Below are positions 15,728 to 25,682 of a stretch of DNA of 64,000 bases, in pieces (position 1 is the stretch's first letter; each line of letters opens with the position of its first letter). The stretch comes from Cupriavidus numazuensis (lineage in GTDB: Bacteria > Pseudomonadota > Gammaproteobacteria > Burkholderiales > Burkholderiaceae): positions 248,001 through 312,000 of the forward strand of contig NZ_CAJPVI010000001.1 of NCBI RefSeq assembly GCF_905397435.1, given 5' to 3'. The position numbers and the translations under genes are program-made. The notes under the pieces were generated by a model. The model was not told the DNA's origin. It worked only from the letters and a program-made list of their open reading frames with translations, and did no database searches.

Positions 15728-16507
15728 ATGACCGCACAGTTGCTTACGTCCCGCGTCGATTCGACGCTGGTGCTGACCATCTCGAACCCGGAAGCACGCA
15801 ATGCGCTGCATCCGGATATCTACGCCGCCTCGTTCGAGGCGCTGAATGCCGCCGCCGGCGATGATTCGGTGCGCGCCGTCATCATTACCGGTGCCGATGG
15901 CATCTTCTGCGCCGGCGGCAACCTGAACCGGCTGCTCGGCAACCGCTCGAAGCCGCGCGAAGTGCAGGCCGAAAGCATCGAGACGCTGAACCACTGGATC
16001 GAAACGCTGCACGCGTTCCCCAAGCCGGTCATCGCGGCAGTGGAAGGTGCGGCGGCGGGAGCCGGCTTCTCGGTCGTGCTGGCCTGCGATTTCGTGGTCG
16101 CCGCGAGCGACGCCAAGTTCGTCATGGCCTATGTCAAGGTTGGCCTGACGCCAGATGGCGGTGGTTCGTACGAACTGGCGCGTGCCCTGCCGCGTGCGCT
16201 GGCCAGCGAACTGATGATGGAAGGCAAGCCCGTGGATGGCGCCAGGCTCGCGCAGTTCGGGCTGGTCAACCGCGTGGTGCCGCCGGGCCAGGCACTGACC
16301 GAAGCGCTGCGCCTGGCCGAAGGCATCGCCGAGCAGTCGCCGCACGCAGTAGGCCGCATCAAGGGCCTGATCAACCATGCGGGCACGGCTTCGCTGAGCG
16401 AGCACCTCGTGGCCGAGCGCGACAATTTCGTGGCAGCGCTGCACCACGCAGACGGGGGCGAAGGCATCACCGCCTTCCTGGAAAAGCGCAAGCCGCGCTA
16501 CCGCTGA
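15728..16507 (+). CDS. Enoyl-CoA hydratase/isomerase family protein
   Basis: 259 residues, crotonase fold. ADGIFCAGGNLNRLL supplies the first oxyanion-hole segment, and VEGAAAGAGFSVVLACDFVVA supplies the second, read as two parts. PDGGGSYELARALP near residue 145 lies where the catalytic Glu/Asp varies; the usual Glu-Glu pair of classical hydratases is not evident, so isomerase or another crotonase activity is possible. The gene follows the 3-hydroxyacyl-CoA dehydrogenase by 43 bases on the same strand, which supports joint use in beta-oxidation of a CoA thioester. Confidence 0.87.
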   Translation: MTAQLLTSRVDSTLVLTISNPEARNALHPDIYAASFEALNAAAGDDSVRAVIITGADGIFCAGGNLNRLLGNRSKPREVQAESIETLNHWIETLHAFPKPVIAAVEGAAAGAGFSVVLACDFVVAASDAKFVMAYVKVGLTPDGGGSYELARALPRALASELMMEGKPVDGARLAQFGLVNRVVPPGQALTEALRLAEGIAEQSPHAVGRIKGLINHAGTASLSEHLVAERDNFVAALHHADGGEGITAFLEKRKPRYR

Positions 16508-16591
16508 ACATTGCGTTGAACATGGCGGCGCGGTACCGTGCCGCCGCAGTAGCCCGCGCGAGACGGGCCTGCTGACATGAGGGAGACATGC

Positions 16592-17317
16592 ATGGAATTG
16601 CCGCCGTCCTCACGCCGCCGCATCTACCTGATGCGCCATGGCTCCGTTTCATATTTCGATGAAGGCGGCCGCCCGGCGCTGCCCGAGATGGTCCCGCTCA
16701 ACGAGACCGGCCGCATGCAGGCCACCGCCGCAGGACGTGCTTTTGCAGCCGAGAATATCCGCTTCGACCGCGTCATCGTCAGCGGCCTGCCCCGCACCGT
16801 GGAGACCGCCGAGCTTGTGCTCGCCGAACTGCCCGACATGCAGGACGTATCGCCTGAAGTCTGGCCCGACTTCCGCGAGATCCGCGGCGGCGACCTGTCC
16901 GCGATTGCCACCGAAGACCTTCGCGATGCCTTTGTCGGCGCGTTCGAGGGCGAAGTGTCGGAGGACAAGCGCTTCCTGAACGGCGAAACCATTGGCCATT
17001 TCCTCGACCGCGTGCTGCCGGCGCTGCAACGCCTGCGCGATGATCCGGGCTGGGACACGGCACTGCTGGTCCTGCACGGCGCGACCAACCGCGTGATCCT
17101 GTCGCAGGCCATCACCTGCGGCCGGCGCGTGTTCTTCGGCTCGCTGCTGCAGACAGCGGGCTGCATCAATGTGCTCGACATGGGCGACGATCCGCTCGAC
17201 TGGGTCGTGCGCATGACCAACTATTCACCACCGACACCGGTGCACAGCGGCTCTCGCCACACAACGATGGAAGTCCTGCTGCACCAGTATCTGCGCGGAC
17301 GGCCGCCCGCTGCCTGA
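16592..17317 (+). CDS. Histidine phosphatase superfamily protein
   Basis: 241 residues. The catalytic RHG motif is YLMRHGSVS (Arg15, His16). A second conserved Arg lies in VSGLPRTVETAELVL, and the second catalytic His is in LLVLHGATNRVIL. This is the phosphoglycerate-mutase-like fold; substrates range from sugar phosphates to phosphorylated cofactors. Start ATG 16592 was chosen over 16577 because GAGGGAG sits six bases upstream. The gene lies between the enoyl-CoA hydratase and an acyl-CoA-associated phosphotransferase, so a phosphorylated acyl intermediate is one possible substrate, though this is inference only. Confidence 0.85.
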   Translation: MELPPSSRRRIYLMRHGSVSYFDEGGRPALPEMVPLNETGRMQATAAGRAFAAENIRFDRVIVSGLPRTVETAELVLAELPDMQDVSPEVWPDFREIRGGDLSAIATEDLRDAFVGAFEGEVSEDKRFLNGETIGHFLDRVLPALQRLRDDPGWDTALLVLHGATNRVILSQAITCGRRVFFGSLLQTAGCINVLDMGDDPLDWVVRMTNYSPPTPVHSGSRHTTMEVLLHQYLRGRPPAA

Positions 17318-17377
17318 TCCCACCGCAGGCACCCCCTTCTTCATCACCGATACCCACAGAGAACTACCGGAGACAGC

Positions 17378-18454
17378 ATGAGCAGCAACGTATCGCACTT
17401 CGAGGGCACGCGCCCCGTGGCGGACCAGCAGCGTTTCGACACCGAGGCACTGGAAGCCTGGATGCGCCAGCATGTGGAAGGCTTTGCCGGCCCGCTGAGC
17501 GTGGAGCAGTTCAAGGGCGGCCAGTCCAACCCGACCTTCAAGCTCATCACGCCGGGCCAGACCTACGTGATGCGCGCGAAGCCCGGCCCCAAGAGCAAGC
17601 TGCTGCCGTCCGCGCACGCGATCGAACGCGAATACCGCGTCATGGCCGCGCTCGCCGGCACCGACGTGCCGGTGGCAAAGATGTACGCGCTGTGCGAGGA
17701 CGAATCGGTAATCGGCCGTGCGTTCTACATCATGGAGTTCGTCAGCGGCCGCGTGCTGTGGGACCAGTCGCTGCCCGACATGAGCCCGGCCGAGCGCGCC
17801 GCCATTTATGACGAGATGAACCGCGTGATCGCGGCCATGCATACCGTCGACTACCAGGCCATCGGCCTTGGCGACTACGGCAAGCCTGGCAACTACTTCC
17901 AGCGCCAGATCGAACGCTGGACCAAGCAGTACAAGCTGTCGGAAACCGAATCGATCCCGGCCATGGATTCGCTGATCGACTGGCTGCCGCAGCATATCCC
18001 GCAGGAAGACGCCGACTTGACCAGCATCGTCCACGGCGACTACCGCCTCGACAACCTGATGTTCCACCCGACCGAGCCGCGCGTGCTGGCCGTGCTGGAC
18101 TGGGAGCTGTCGACGCTCGGCCACCCGATGGGAGACTTCGGCTACCACTGCATGAGCTGGCACATCGCGCCGGGCCAGTTCCGCGGCATCGCGGGCCTGG
18201 ACCATGCCGCGCTCGGCATCCCCGACGAGGCCAGCTACCGCAAGCTGTACGAGCAGCGCACCGGCCGCCCCATCACCGGCGACTGGAATTTCTACCTGGC
18301 CTTCAGCATGTTCCGCATCGCCGGCATCCTGCAGGGCATCATGAAGCGCGTGGTCGACGGCACGGCGTCGTCCGCGCAGGCGCTCGACGCCGGCAAGCGT
18401 GCCCGCCCGATGGCGGAAATGGGCTGGGAATACGCGAAGAAGGCCAAGCAGTAA
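17378..18454 (+). CDS. APH-family phosphotransferase (ACAD10/11- and LvaA-type kinase)
   Basis: 358 residues, kinase-like fold. KGGQSNPTFKLITPG starts the small lobe. The catalytic loop HGDYRLDNLMFH has His219, Asp221 and Asn226, and the metal-binding VLDWELSTLGHPMGD follows. An extended C-terminal helix ends WEYAKKAKQ. This subgroup is the one fused to acyl-CoA dehydrogenase in animal ACAD10/ACAD11. It also includes LvaA of Pseudomonas putida levulinate catabolism, where the kinase phosphorylates 4-hydroxyacyl-CoA. An ACAD11-like dehydrogenase is encoded 6 kb downstream at 24277. I infer a role in 4-hydroxy acid breakdown rather than antibiotic resistance. Confidence 0.87.
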   Translation: MSSNVSHFEGTRPVADQQRFDTEALEAWMRQHVEGFAGPLSVEQFKGGQSNPTFKLITPGQTYVMRAKPGPKSKLLPSAHAIEREYRVMAALAGTDVPVAKMYALCEDESVIGRAFYIMEFVSGRVLWDQSLPDMSPAERAAIYDEMNRVIAAMHTVDYQAIGLGDYGKPGNYFQRQIERWTKQYKLSETESIPAMDSLIDWLPQHIPQEDADLTSIVHGDYRLDNLMFHPTEPRVLAVLDWELSTLGHPMGDFGYHCMSWHIAPGQFRGIAGLDHAALGIPDEASYRKLYEQRTGRPITGDWNFYLAFSMFRIAGILQGIMKRVVDGTASSAQALDAGKRARPMAEMGWEYAKKAKQ

Positions 18455-18509
18455 GCGAAAAGCCAACCAAAGGCGGCAAACCCGCCTGAAGACAGTTATG
18501 TCATCAGAC

Positions 18510-18540
18510 AACAGCGCGCTTCGGCGCGCTGTTGCGTTTT
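18510..18540 (+). terminator. Intrinsic terminator with UUCG loop
   Basis: AACAGCGCGC (18510-18519) and GCGCGCTGTT (18524-18533) form a 10-bp stem closed by a TTCG tetraloop, followed by GCGTTTT. It ends the 14161-18454 gene run. Confidence 0.85.
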
Positions 18541-18676
18541 CGGCCTGTAACCCGCCAGCGCATAGGGTTATGGTCCTATCTCAGTATTTTCCCGATGTCG
18601 GATTTGCGCAAAGCCGTCTACTATGCAAGCCATGTTGTATGACGACTGATAATTAAGCGTTTTCCGGAGACATTGT

Positions 18677-19678
18677 ATGACCTCTCGCCGCATGTTCCTG
18701 CAGCAGGCATCCAGCCTGGCCGCGCTCGGCGCCCTGGGCGGCGCCTCGGCGGTGCTTCCGCGCGCCGCCCATGCTGCCGACGCCTGGCCCAACCGCCCGA
18801 TCCGCCTGATCGTTCCCTACCCGGCCGGCGGCTCGTCGGACATCATCGCGCGGATGATCAGCAAGCAGCTCGGCGAGGCGCTGGGTCAGCCGATCGTGGT
18901 CGACAACCGCCCCGGCGCCAACGGCAACATCGGCGCGGCCATGGCAGCGCAGGCAGGCACCGACAACCACACGCTGCTGCTGTGCGACGTCGGCGCGCTG
19001 GCGATCAGCCCGTCCGTATACACCAAGCTGACGTTCAATCCGGGCAAGGACCTGAAGGGCGTGGCGATGCTCGCCTACTCGCCGCACTTGCTGGTCGTGC
19101 ATCCGTCGGTCAAGGTCTCGAACCTCAAGGAACTGGTGGACCTGTCGCAGAAATCGCAACTGAATTTCGCCGTGACGGCCATTGGCAGTGCGCCGCACTT
19201 GGCCGGCGTGGCCGTGGCCCAGGCTACCGGGGCCAAGTGGCAGTACGTGCCCTACAAGGGAGGGGCACAGGCGATTGCCGACACCGTGGGCGGCACCGCG
19301 CAGGTGCTGATGAACGGGATGCTGGCCACGCTGCCGCAGGTGCAGGCCGGCAAGCTAAAGCTGATCGCGGTGTCCAAGCGCACCCGCATGCCGCTGGTGG
19401 GCCAGACGCCCACGATCGCGGAACAGGGCGTGCCCGGCTTCGAATCCGGCACATGGCAAGGCGTGATGGCGCCGGCATCCATGCCTGATGCCATCATTGC
19501 GCGCGTCAATGCCGAGCTGGTCCGCATCATCCGCTCGCCGGATATCCGCGCGCAACTTGCCGGTCAGGGGGCAGAAGTCGTGACCATGACTCCGGCTGAA
19601 ACCACGCGCTTTTACCAGACCGAAGAAACGCGCTGGGCCAAGGTGGTCAAGGCCGCCGGCGTGAAACTGGATGCGTGA
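18677..19678 (+). CDS. Bug-family (TctC-like) solute-binding protein
   Basis: 333 residues. The leader MTSRRMFLQQASSLAALGAL has a twin-arginine pattern (SRRMFLQ) and ends near AAHAAD, so export may be through Tat. The mature part contains WPNRPIRLIVPYPAGGSSD and VDNRPGANGNIGAA, the standard Bug ligand loops, and VPYKGGAQAIADTVGG. It is a periplasmic receptor for a carboxylated solute. The gene stands alone: a terminator precedes it, a convergent gamma-glutamyltransferase follows, and no TctA/TctB permease is present. GGAGA about seven bases upstream supports the start. Confidence 0.9.
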   Translation: MTSRRMFLQQASSLAALGALGGASAVLPRAAHAADAWPNRPIRLIVPYPAGGSSDIIARMISKQLGEALGQPIVVDNRPGANGNIGAAMAAQAGTDNHTLLLCDVGALAISPSVYTKLTFNPGKDLKGVAMLAYSPHLLVVHPSVKVSNLKELVDLSQKSQLNFAVTAIGSAPHLAGVAVAQATGAKWQYVPYKGGAQAIADTVGGTAQVLMNGMLATLPQVQAGKLKLIAVSKRTRMPLVGQTPTIAEQGVPGFESGTWQGVMAPASMPDAIIARVNAELVRIIRSPDIRAQLAGQGAEVVTMTPAETTRFYQTEETRWAKVVKAAGVKLDA

Positions 19679-19722
19679 CGGCGGCAAATCCGCGTTGAAG
19701 AAAGTCCGATAGTTGAAACAAA

Positions 19723-19747
19723 AGGGCGGGACTACGAATCCCGCCCT
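19723..19747 (-). terminator. Intrinsic terminator between convergent Bug and ggt genes
   Basis: AGGGCGGGA (19723-19731) pairs with TCCCGCCCT (19739-19747) around a 7-base loop. Read on the minus strand it is followed by TTTGTTTC, so it best serves the gamma-glutamyltransferase gene. It may also stop the plus-strand gene. Confidence 0.65.
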
Positions 19748-19764
19748 CCTCCGGTTTCCGGCTT

Positions 19765-21651
19765 TCAGTCCCCCAGCGCCACCCCTTCACGCCGCGGATC
19801 AGCACCTCCAGCCCATACCGGCCGCCCATCGGCCCGCTGACGCCGCATGATGGCCTGCGTGCCGCTCGTCATCTCGATCTCCGCCACCTGATGGCCGCGC
19901 TGCTTCAGCGCCTCGGCCAAAGCCGGCGTAACCAAACCCTTCTCCAGCTCGGTCGGCCCGTTGCGGCTACCAAAGTTGGCCATACCGATGGCCGCCTGTA
20001 CGTCCATATTCCAGTCGAGCAGTCCAACCAGCGTCTTGGAAACGTACTCGATGATCTGCGAGCCGCCCGGCGATCCCACCGTGCCCAGGAATTTGCCGCT
20101 CTCCCGGTCGAACACGAGCGTTGGCGCCATCGACGAACGCGGGCGCTTGCCCGGCTCGACGCGGTTGGCCACGGGCTTGCCGTTTTCGCTCGGCAGGAAG
20201 GAGAAGTCCGTGAGCTGGTTGTTGAGCATGAAGCCGCGCACCATGATGTGCGAGCCGAAGTAGGACTCGACCGTCGTGGTCATGGAAATGGCTCCGCCGC
20301 GGCTATCCACTGCGACGATCTGCGACGTGGAGATGCGCGGCGGCGAGCGGTCCGGCGCGAAGGCTACCGACGTGCCCGGCGGCACGCCGGGCTGGGCTTT
20401 GCCCATGCTCTTGTCGGTGATCAGCGACGCGCGCTGCTCCAGGTAGGCCGGGTTGACCATGCCCGCGATATCGACCTGCACGAAATCCGAATCCGCCACG
20501 TAGAGACCGCGGTCGGCGTAGGCCAGGCGATCGGCCTCGGCAATCGCGTGGACGGCATCGGGATTGGCTTCCATGACAGCAGGCGTGCTGACCGTGGATG
20601 GCTTGAGTGCGGCGAGCGCGTACTTCGGGTTACGCGTCTCCAGCGCCTGCAGCGTGCCGAGAATCTGCGCCAGCGCGATCCCGCCCGACGACGGCGGCGG
20701 CATGCCGCAGATCTTCCAGCGCTTGTAGTCGGTGCAGACCGGAACCCGCAATTTGGCCCGGTAGTTCACGAGATCGCGCGTGGACAGGCTGCCCGGATTG
20801 GGGCTGCCGTTGACCTTGGTAACGATGTCGCGTGCGATCGGCCCGGTGTACAGCGCATTGGGACCATTCGCAGCGATCGCGCGAAGCGTCTGCGCGAGTT
20901 GTGGGTTCTTCAGGATGGTGCCGGCCGGCTTGGGCTTGCCCTGCGCATCGAGGAAATACGCGGACATCTCGGGAGAGTTCGACATGAACTTGTCGCTCGC
21001 CACCTGCGCGTAAAGCCGTGGAGAGATTGGGAATCCCTTCTCCGCAAGTGAGATCGCGCGCTGGAACAGTTGCGACCACTTGAGCTTGCCATGCTCGCGG
21101 TGCGCCATTTCGAGCGCGCGCAGCACGCCGGGCGTGCCCACCGAGCGCCCGCCGATCTGCGCTTCGCTGAATTCCATCGGCTTGCCGTCGGGGCGCAGGA
21201 ACAGGTTTTCCGTCGCACCGGCCGGCGCGGTCTCGCGGCCGTCGAAGGCCTGCACGCGCTTGCCGTCCCAGTACATGATGAAGGCACCGCCGCCGACACC
21301 CGAGGCCTGTGGCTCGACCAGTGTCAGCACTGCCTGCATGGCAATGGCGGCGTCGATCGCCGAGCCGCCCTGGCGCAGTACGTCGCGCCCGGCCTCGGTG
21401 GCGAGCGGATTGGCCGCCGCCGCCATGTGCTTCTCGGCGTAGACGGTCGACATGTCGGTGCGGTAGCCCGACGCAATTTCAGGCGCGGGTGGCAGCGTTG
21501 CCGTGGCTGGAGGAGGAGGTGCCGCGGGCGCGGCCGTGACGGCAGGCGCCGCAGGGGCGCCGCTCTGCGTGCCGCACGCGGCCATCAGCGCCGTGAACGT
21601 CACAACGATCGAGCCGCGCCACGCCAATCGGGATGCAAGCAGGTGAGCCAT
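19765..21651 (-). CDS. Gamma-glutamyltransferase (lipoprotein-type precursor)
   Basis: 628 residues from ATG 21651. The leader ends in the lipobox-like LMAAC and is followed by an Ala/Pro linker, suggesting an envelope-anchored proenzyme. MAAAANPLATEAGRDVLRQG and GSAIDAAIAMQAVLTLVEPQ (adjacent blocks) and SGVGGGAFIMYWDGK are the large-subunit signature. The self-cleavage nucleophile should be Thr442 in STSQIVAVDSRGG, the equivalent of TTHYSVVD in E. coli, with Ser in the second position. The small subunit includes TTTVESYFGSHI and ends about residue 628. It hydrolyses or transfers gamma-glutamyl groups, for example from glutathione, in the periplasm. Starts further upstream lack signal character. 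Confidence 0.9.
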   Translation of the reverse strand: MAHLLASRLAWRGSIVVTFTALMAACGTQSGAPAAPAVTAAPAAPPPPATATLPPAPEIASGYRTDMSTVYAEKHMAAAANPLATEAGRDVLRQGGSAIDAAIAMQAVLTLVEPQASGVGGGAFIMYWDGKRVQAFDGRETAPAGATENLFLRPDGKPMEFSEAQIGGRSVGTPGVLRALEMAHREHGKLKWSQLFQRAISLAEKGFPISPRLYAQVASDKFMSNSPEMSAYFLDAQGKPKPAGTILKNPQLAQTLRAIAANGPNALYTGPIARDIVTKVNGSPNPGSLSTRDLVNYRAKLRVPVCTDYKRWKICGMPPPSSGGIALAQILGTLQALETRNPKYALAALKPSTVSTPAVMEANPDAVHAIAEADRLAYADRGLYVADSDFVQVDIAGMVNPAYLEQRASLITDKSMGKAQPGVPPGTSVAFAPDRSPPRISTSQIVAVDSRGGAISMTTTVESYFGSHIMVRGFMLNNQLTDFSFLPSENGKPVANRVEPGKRPRSSMAPTLVFDRESGKFLGTVGSPGGSQIIEYVSKTLVGLLDWNMDVQAAIGMANFGSRNGPTELEKGLVTPALAEALKQRGHQVAEIEMTSGTQAIMRRQRADGRPVWAGGADPRREGVALGD

Positions 21652-21729
21652 GCGATATCTCCGCCACGAACGATCTGCCGATTGTAGTGGCCGCAGACGC
21701 ACGGCGGTGTCAGACAAAGCCCGACAAGT

Positions 21730-21762
21730 TCACCCGGCGTGCGCGATCCGCAGGCCGGGTGA
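21730..21762 (-). terminator. Possible weak terminator after the CAP-domain gene
   Basis: TCACCCGGC (21730-21738) can pair with GCCGGGTGA (21754-21762) around a 15-base loop. No T-run follows, so its function is uncertain. Confidence 0.35.
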
Positions 21763-21772
21763 CGGCGAAGGC

Positions 21773-22894
21773 TCAGCGCGTGGTGAACGACCAGTTCAGA
21801 TTGACCGCCTGCCCGCCGAGCGTGCCGCTGACGGCGACGCTGTAGCGCTGGCCACTTGCCAGCGGCGCCAGCGGCGTGCAGATCGCGAGGCCGCGCGCCG
21901 CACCGGAGAGACCGGAAGAGCGGCTGTCGACCTTCAGGCAGTCGACATTGCGGCCCTGCGCGTCCGTGATCGTGAAACTGTCCGCATTAAATTGCAGCGA
22001 GGTGTTGATTGCCTGCAGCGATACCGGATAGCCCATGGTCTTGTTCTCATAGCCGGGCGCCGGGTTCGGGCTTTCAGAGTTGACCCAGCTTGCCGGCACG
22101 TCGGCCTGCCCGTCGAACGGATACGCGACCATCTGGTTGTCCGTGCCGCCCTTCGACGCGTCGGCCAGGTCGACGGTCTGGTAGTAGTACGCCGCCGTGC
22201 CGCTGCCGTTCGGGCCCACGCTTTCCGCATAGCCGCTGCCCGCGGAGCCGTAGCTGCCCAGCAGCGCGGCACGGTGGAACGGCGCGTTGACGAGGTCCGA
22301 TACAAGCGAGTCCTTCGGCGACAGCGACAGCTGCGCGTTCGCTACGGACGTCCATTTGTTCGCACCCGCCACGACCTCCGCATTGGCGTTAGTCGGATAC
22401 GCAGCCTGGATACGCGCGTCAGGCGTGGCGCCGGTGTAGCCGGCCTTGCCCGAGACTTCGTCGTGCGTGAGCGTCTGGTTGGCGAGCATGTACGCCGTGT
22501 GGTTCTGCGCCACGCTGTTGAGCGCATCACGCGCTGCGAGCGGCGGCAGGCCGACCTGCTCACGTCGGAAATTGGCGTAACACAGGCCCGCGCTGCGCGC
22601 GTCGTCGAGCACGCGATAGTTGCTCACGGCGGTGCCGCGCGCGGGCAGCAACGTGATGCCGCCACCGGCTGGCGCGCCAGGCTTCGCTCCGCTTACGGTG
22701 TAACAACCGCCGGCTGTCACGGGCGTCGATGAGCCCGCCTGCGTCGAACCGCTCTGGCCCGATGGCTGGGCGCTTCCGTTGGCGCTTCCGCTGGCGGCCG
22801 AACCGCCGCCATCGCCGCCATCACCGCCGCCGCCGCAGGCGGCAAGCGCCGACAGCAAGGCGGCGCCGCACAGCGTACGCCAGCGCAGCGGCAT
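21773..22894 (-). CDS. CAP (SCP/PR-1-like) domain lipoprotein
   Basis: 373 residues from ATG 22894. The leader MPLRWRTLCGAALLSALAAC is a lipoprotein signal, followed by a Gly/Ser/Ala low-complexity linker to about residue 60. Residues about 100-250 form a CAP domain: helix ARSAGLCYANFRREQVGLPP, then SVAQNHTAYMLANQTLTHD with the conserved His, and APFHRAALLGSYGSAGSGYA. The C-terminal 100 residues look like a beta-sandwich domain (LNWSFTTR end) with a possible disulphide. CAP proteins act in envelope or secreted contexts, often lipid or peptidoglycan related; the role here is unknown. Alternative ATGs at 22951 and 23026 have no better ribosome site. Confidence 0.8.
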   Translation of the reverse strand: MPLRWRTLCGAALLSALAACGGGGDGGDGGGSAASGSANGSAQPSGQSGSTQAGSSTPVTAGGCYTVSGAKPGAPAGGGITLLPARGTAVSNYRVLDDARSAGLCYANFRREQVGLPPLAARDALNSVAQNHTAYMLANQTLTHDEVSGKAGYTGATPDARIQAAYPTNANAEVVAGANKWTSVANAQLSLSPKDSLVSDLVNAPFHRAALLGSYGSAGSGYAESVGPNGSGTAAYYYQTVDLADASKGGTDNQMVAYPFDGQADVPASWVNSESPNPAPGYENKTMGYPVSLQAINTSLQFNADSFTITDAQGRNVDCLKVDSRSSGLSGAARGLAICTPLAPLASGQRYSVAVSGTLGGQAVNLNWSFTTR

Positions 22895-23160
22895 CGCGCG
22901 CGAAGTCGGGGAATGGAATGTGTTTTCAGCAGGCAAGCGTTTCCCGGTCATCGATCTGTATCGTCGTAGTTCTGATGGAGAAACTGCCCGTGGCAGCCCG
23001 GCAATGCGGGCGCAGCAGGACATCACCGGAACGCAGGCGCGGGCTTGCGTGGTGACGCCGGGGGCAGACGTGACCCGACGATGGTAGGGAGACGGTATGC
23101 GAGCGTCCAGCCCGCTAACAATGGCTTACGTGTGACCCGCGCGCGCTGCACCGGGCGGCG

Positions 23161-24108
23161 TCAGGCCGCCGGCTGGGCTTCCGGCACGCCGCCGCCGAGC
23201 GCGGACATCACCGCCATAAGCTGCTCGCGCAGCCAGCGATTGGCGCCGTCGTTCTCACCGCCGGCATGCCAGTACAGATGCAGTTCGAGAGACGGCACCT
23301 TGAACGGCAGCGACAGGATGCGGTTGGCATACGGTTCGTTCGCGATGCGCGCGTAGCGCAGCGGCAGCGTTGCAAGCAGGTCCGTGCAGCTCACCACGCG
23401 GCAGGCCGCGGCATAGTGCTGGCAGCGCAGCCGCACCCGGCGCGTCAGCCCCATGCGGTGCAGCGCCTGGTCTTCCAGCCCCGCACCACGGCGCCGCGAG
23501 GACACGTGCACATGCTCGGCAGCCAGATAGCGTTCCAGCGTCAGCTCTTTCTTCACGAGCGGATGGTCGCGGCGCGCCAGCACGATCATCGGATCGGCCA
23601 TGAACTGGGCGTGATGGATGGCCGGCGACACCGGCAGCAGGATATCGATCGCGGCATCGATCGTGCCGGCGAGCAGTTCGGATTCCATCTCGCGCCGGTC
23701 GAACCGGATCGCGGCGATCTCGACCTGCGGCGCCACCGAGGTCACGCGCGCCATCAACGGCGGCAGCAGCGTGGATTCCAGCGCGTCGCGCATGCCGATG
23801 GTGAAGCGGCGCACGGTGTTGGTCGGATCGAAGTGCGGCGTGTCCTGCAGCGTGCGCGCAAAGGACTGCAGCGCCGAGCGGACCTCCGATGCGAGCGAGC
23901 GTGCCAGCGGCGTGGGCGCCATGCCCTGCCCGCGCCGCTCGAACAGCGGGTCGTCGAACAGGCCGCGCAGGCGACCCAGCGCGTGGCTCACCGCCGGTTG
24001 CGTCAGGTTGAGCTGACGTGCCGCCGCAGTGATGCTGCCTTCGCTATAGATAGCGTCGAACACCACGAAGAGATTGAGGTCGATGCGGGATAGCTGCATG
24101 GCTCCCAT
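23161..24108 (-). CDS. LysR-family transcriptional regulator (NodD/LeuO-like branch)
   Basis: 315 residues. Helix-turn-helix at about 10-65: DLNLFVVFDAIYSEGSITAA and ARQLNLTQPAVSHALGRLR (adjacent). The C-terminal co-inducer domain starts near RRFTIGMRDALE, typical of the PF03466 NodD/PnbR-like branch. The gene is divergent from the acyl-CoA dehydrogenase at 24277 with a 168-base shared promoter region, so that gene is the likely target. A second ATG three codons in (24099) is an alternative start. Confidence 0.9.
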   Translation of the reverse strand: MGAMQLSRIDLNLFVVFDAIYSEGSITAAARQLNLTQPAVSHALGRLRGLFDDPLFERRGQGMAPTPLARSLASEVRSALQSFARTLQDTPHFDPTNTVRRFTIGMRDALESTLLPPLMARVTSVAPQVEIAAIRFDRREMESELLAGTIDAAIDILLPVSPAIHHAQFMADPMIVLARRDHPLVKKELTLERYLAAEHVHVSSRRRGAGLEDQALHRMGLTRRVRLRCQHYAAACRVVSCTDLLATLPLRYARIANEPYANRILSLPFKVPSLELHLYWHAGGENDGANRWLREQLMAVMSALGGGVPEAQPAA

Positions 24109-24276
24109 TCTGGCACGGAATGCAGGACATTGATACTGACAAATCCAGAAAATTCATTTTTGTTATTACCCGGTTTCAGATAGAGTGCATTCCATCGGCA
24201 TATGCCGCGTACTGTCCGTACCAACCTGTGCTGCCGGGGCCACCGGCGCACCACTACCTGGTAGCGAGGAGACCCC
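24109..24276. promoter_or_regulatory. Divergent promoter region, LysR / acyl-CoA dehydrogenase
   Basis: 168 bases between divergent starts. An AT-rich patch at about 24140-24185 stands out from the high-GC surroundings and should hold promoter elements and LysR sites. On the right side GAGGAGA directly precedes the acyl-CoA dehydrogenase ATG as its ribosome-binding site. No exact LysR palindrome could be fixed. Confidence 0.45.
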
Positions 24277-25539
<1,263 letters not shown>

Positions 25540-25581
25540 GTCCAGCCCGACACGCAGCCGGCAACCCCGCCGGCAGTATGG

Positions 25582-25610
25582 AAACGCGCAGCCCGTCTGC
25601 GCGTTTTTTT
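25582..25610 (+). terminator. Intrinsic terminator
   Basis: AAACGCGCAG (25582-25591) pairs with CTGCGCGTTT (25597-25606) around a 5-base loop, with a run of T after it. It is strong and ends the acyl-CoA dehydrogenase transcript. Confidence 0.9.
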
Positions 25611-25682
25611 CTTCTGTGCTTAAATCGATCGATCCTTTTCCTGCCCCTCCTTCCCCATATCGCAGTCAGGAGACTTCTTGCG

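Noticed and set aside
17378..18454. Aminoglycoside resistance gene
   Set aside because: The APH fold is present, but sequence details and neighbours fit the acyl-CoA-dehydrogenase-associated kinase group and not drug resistance.
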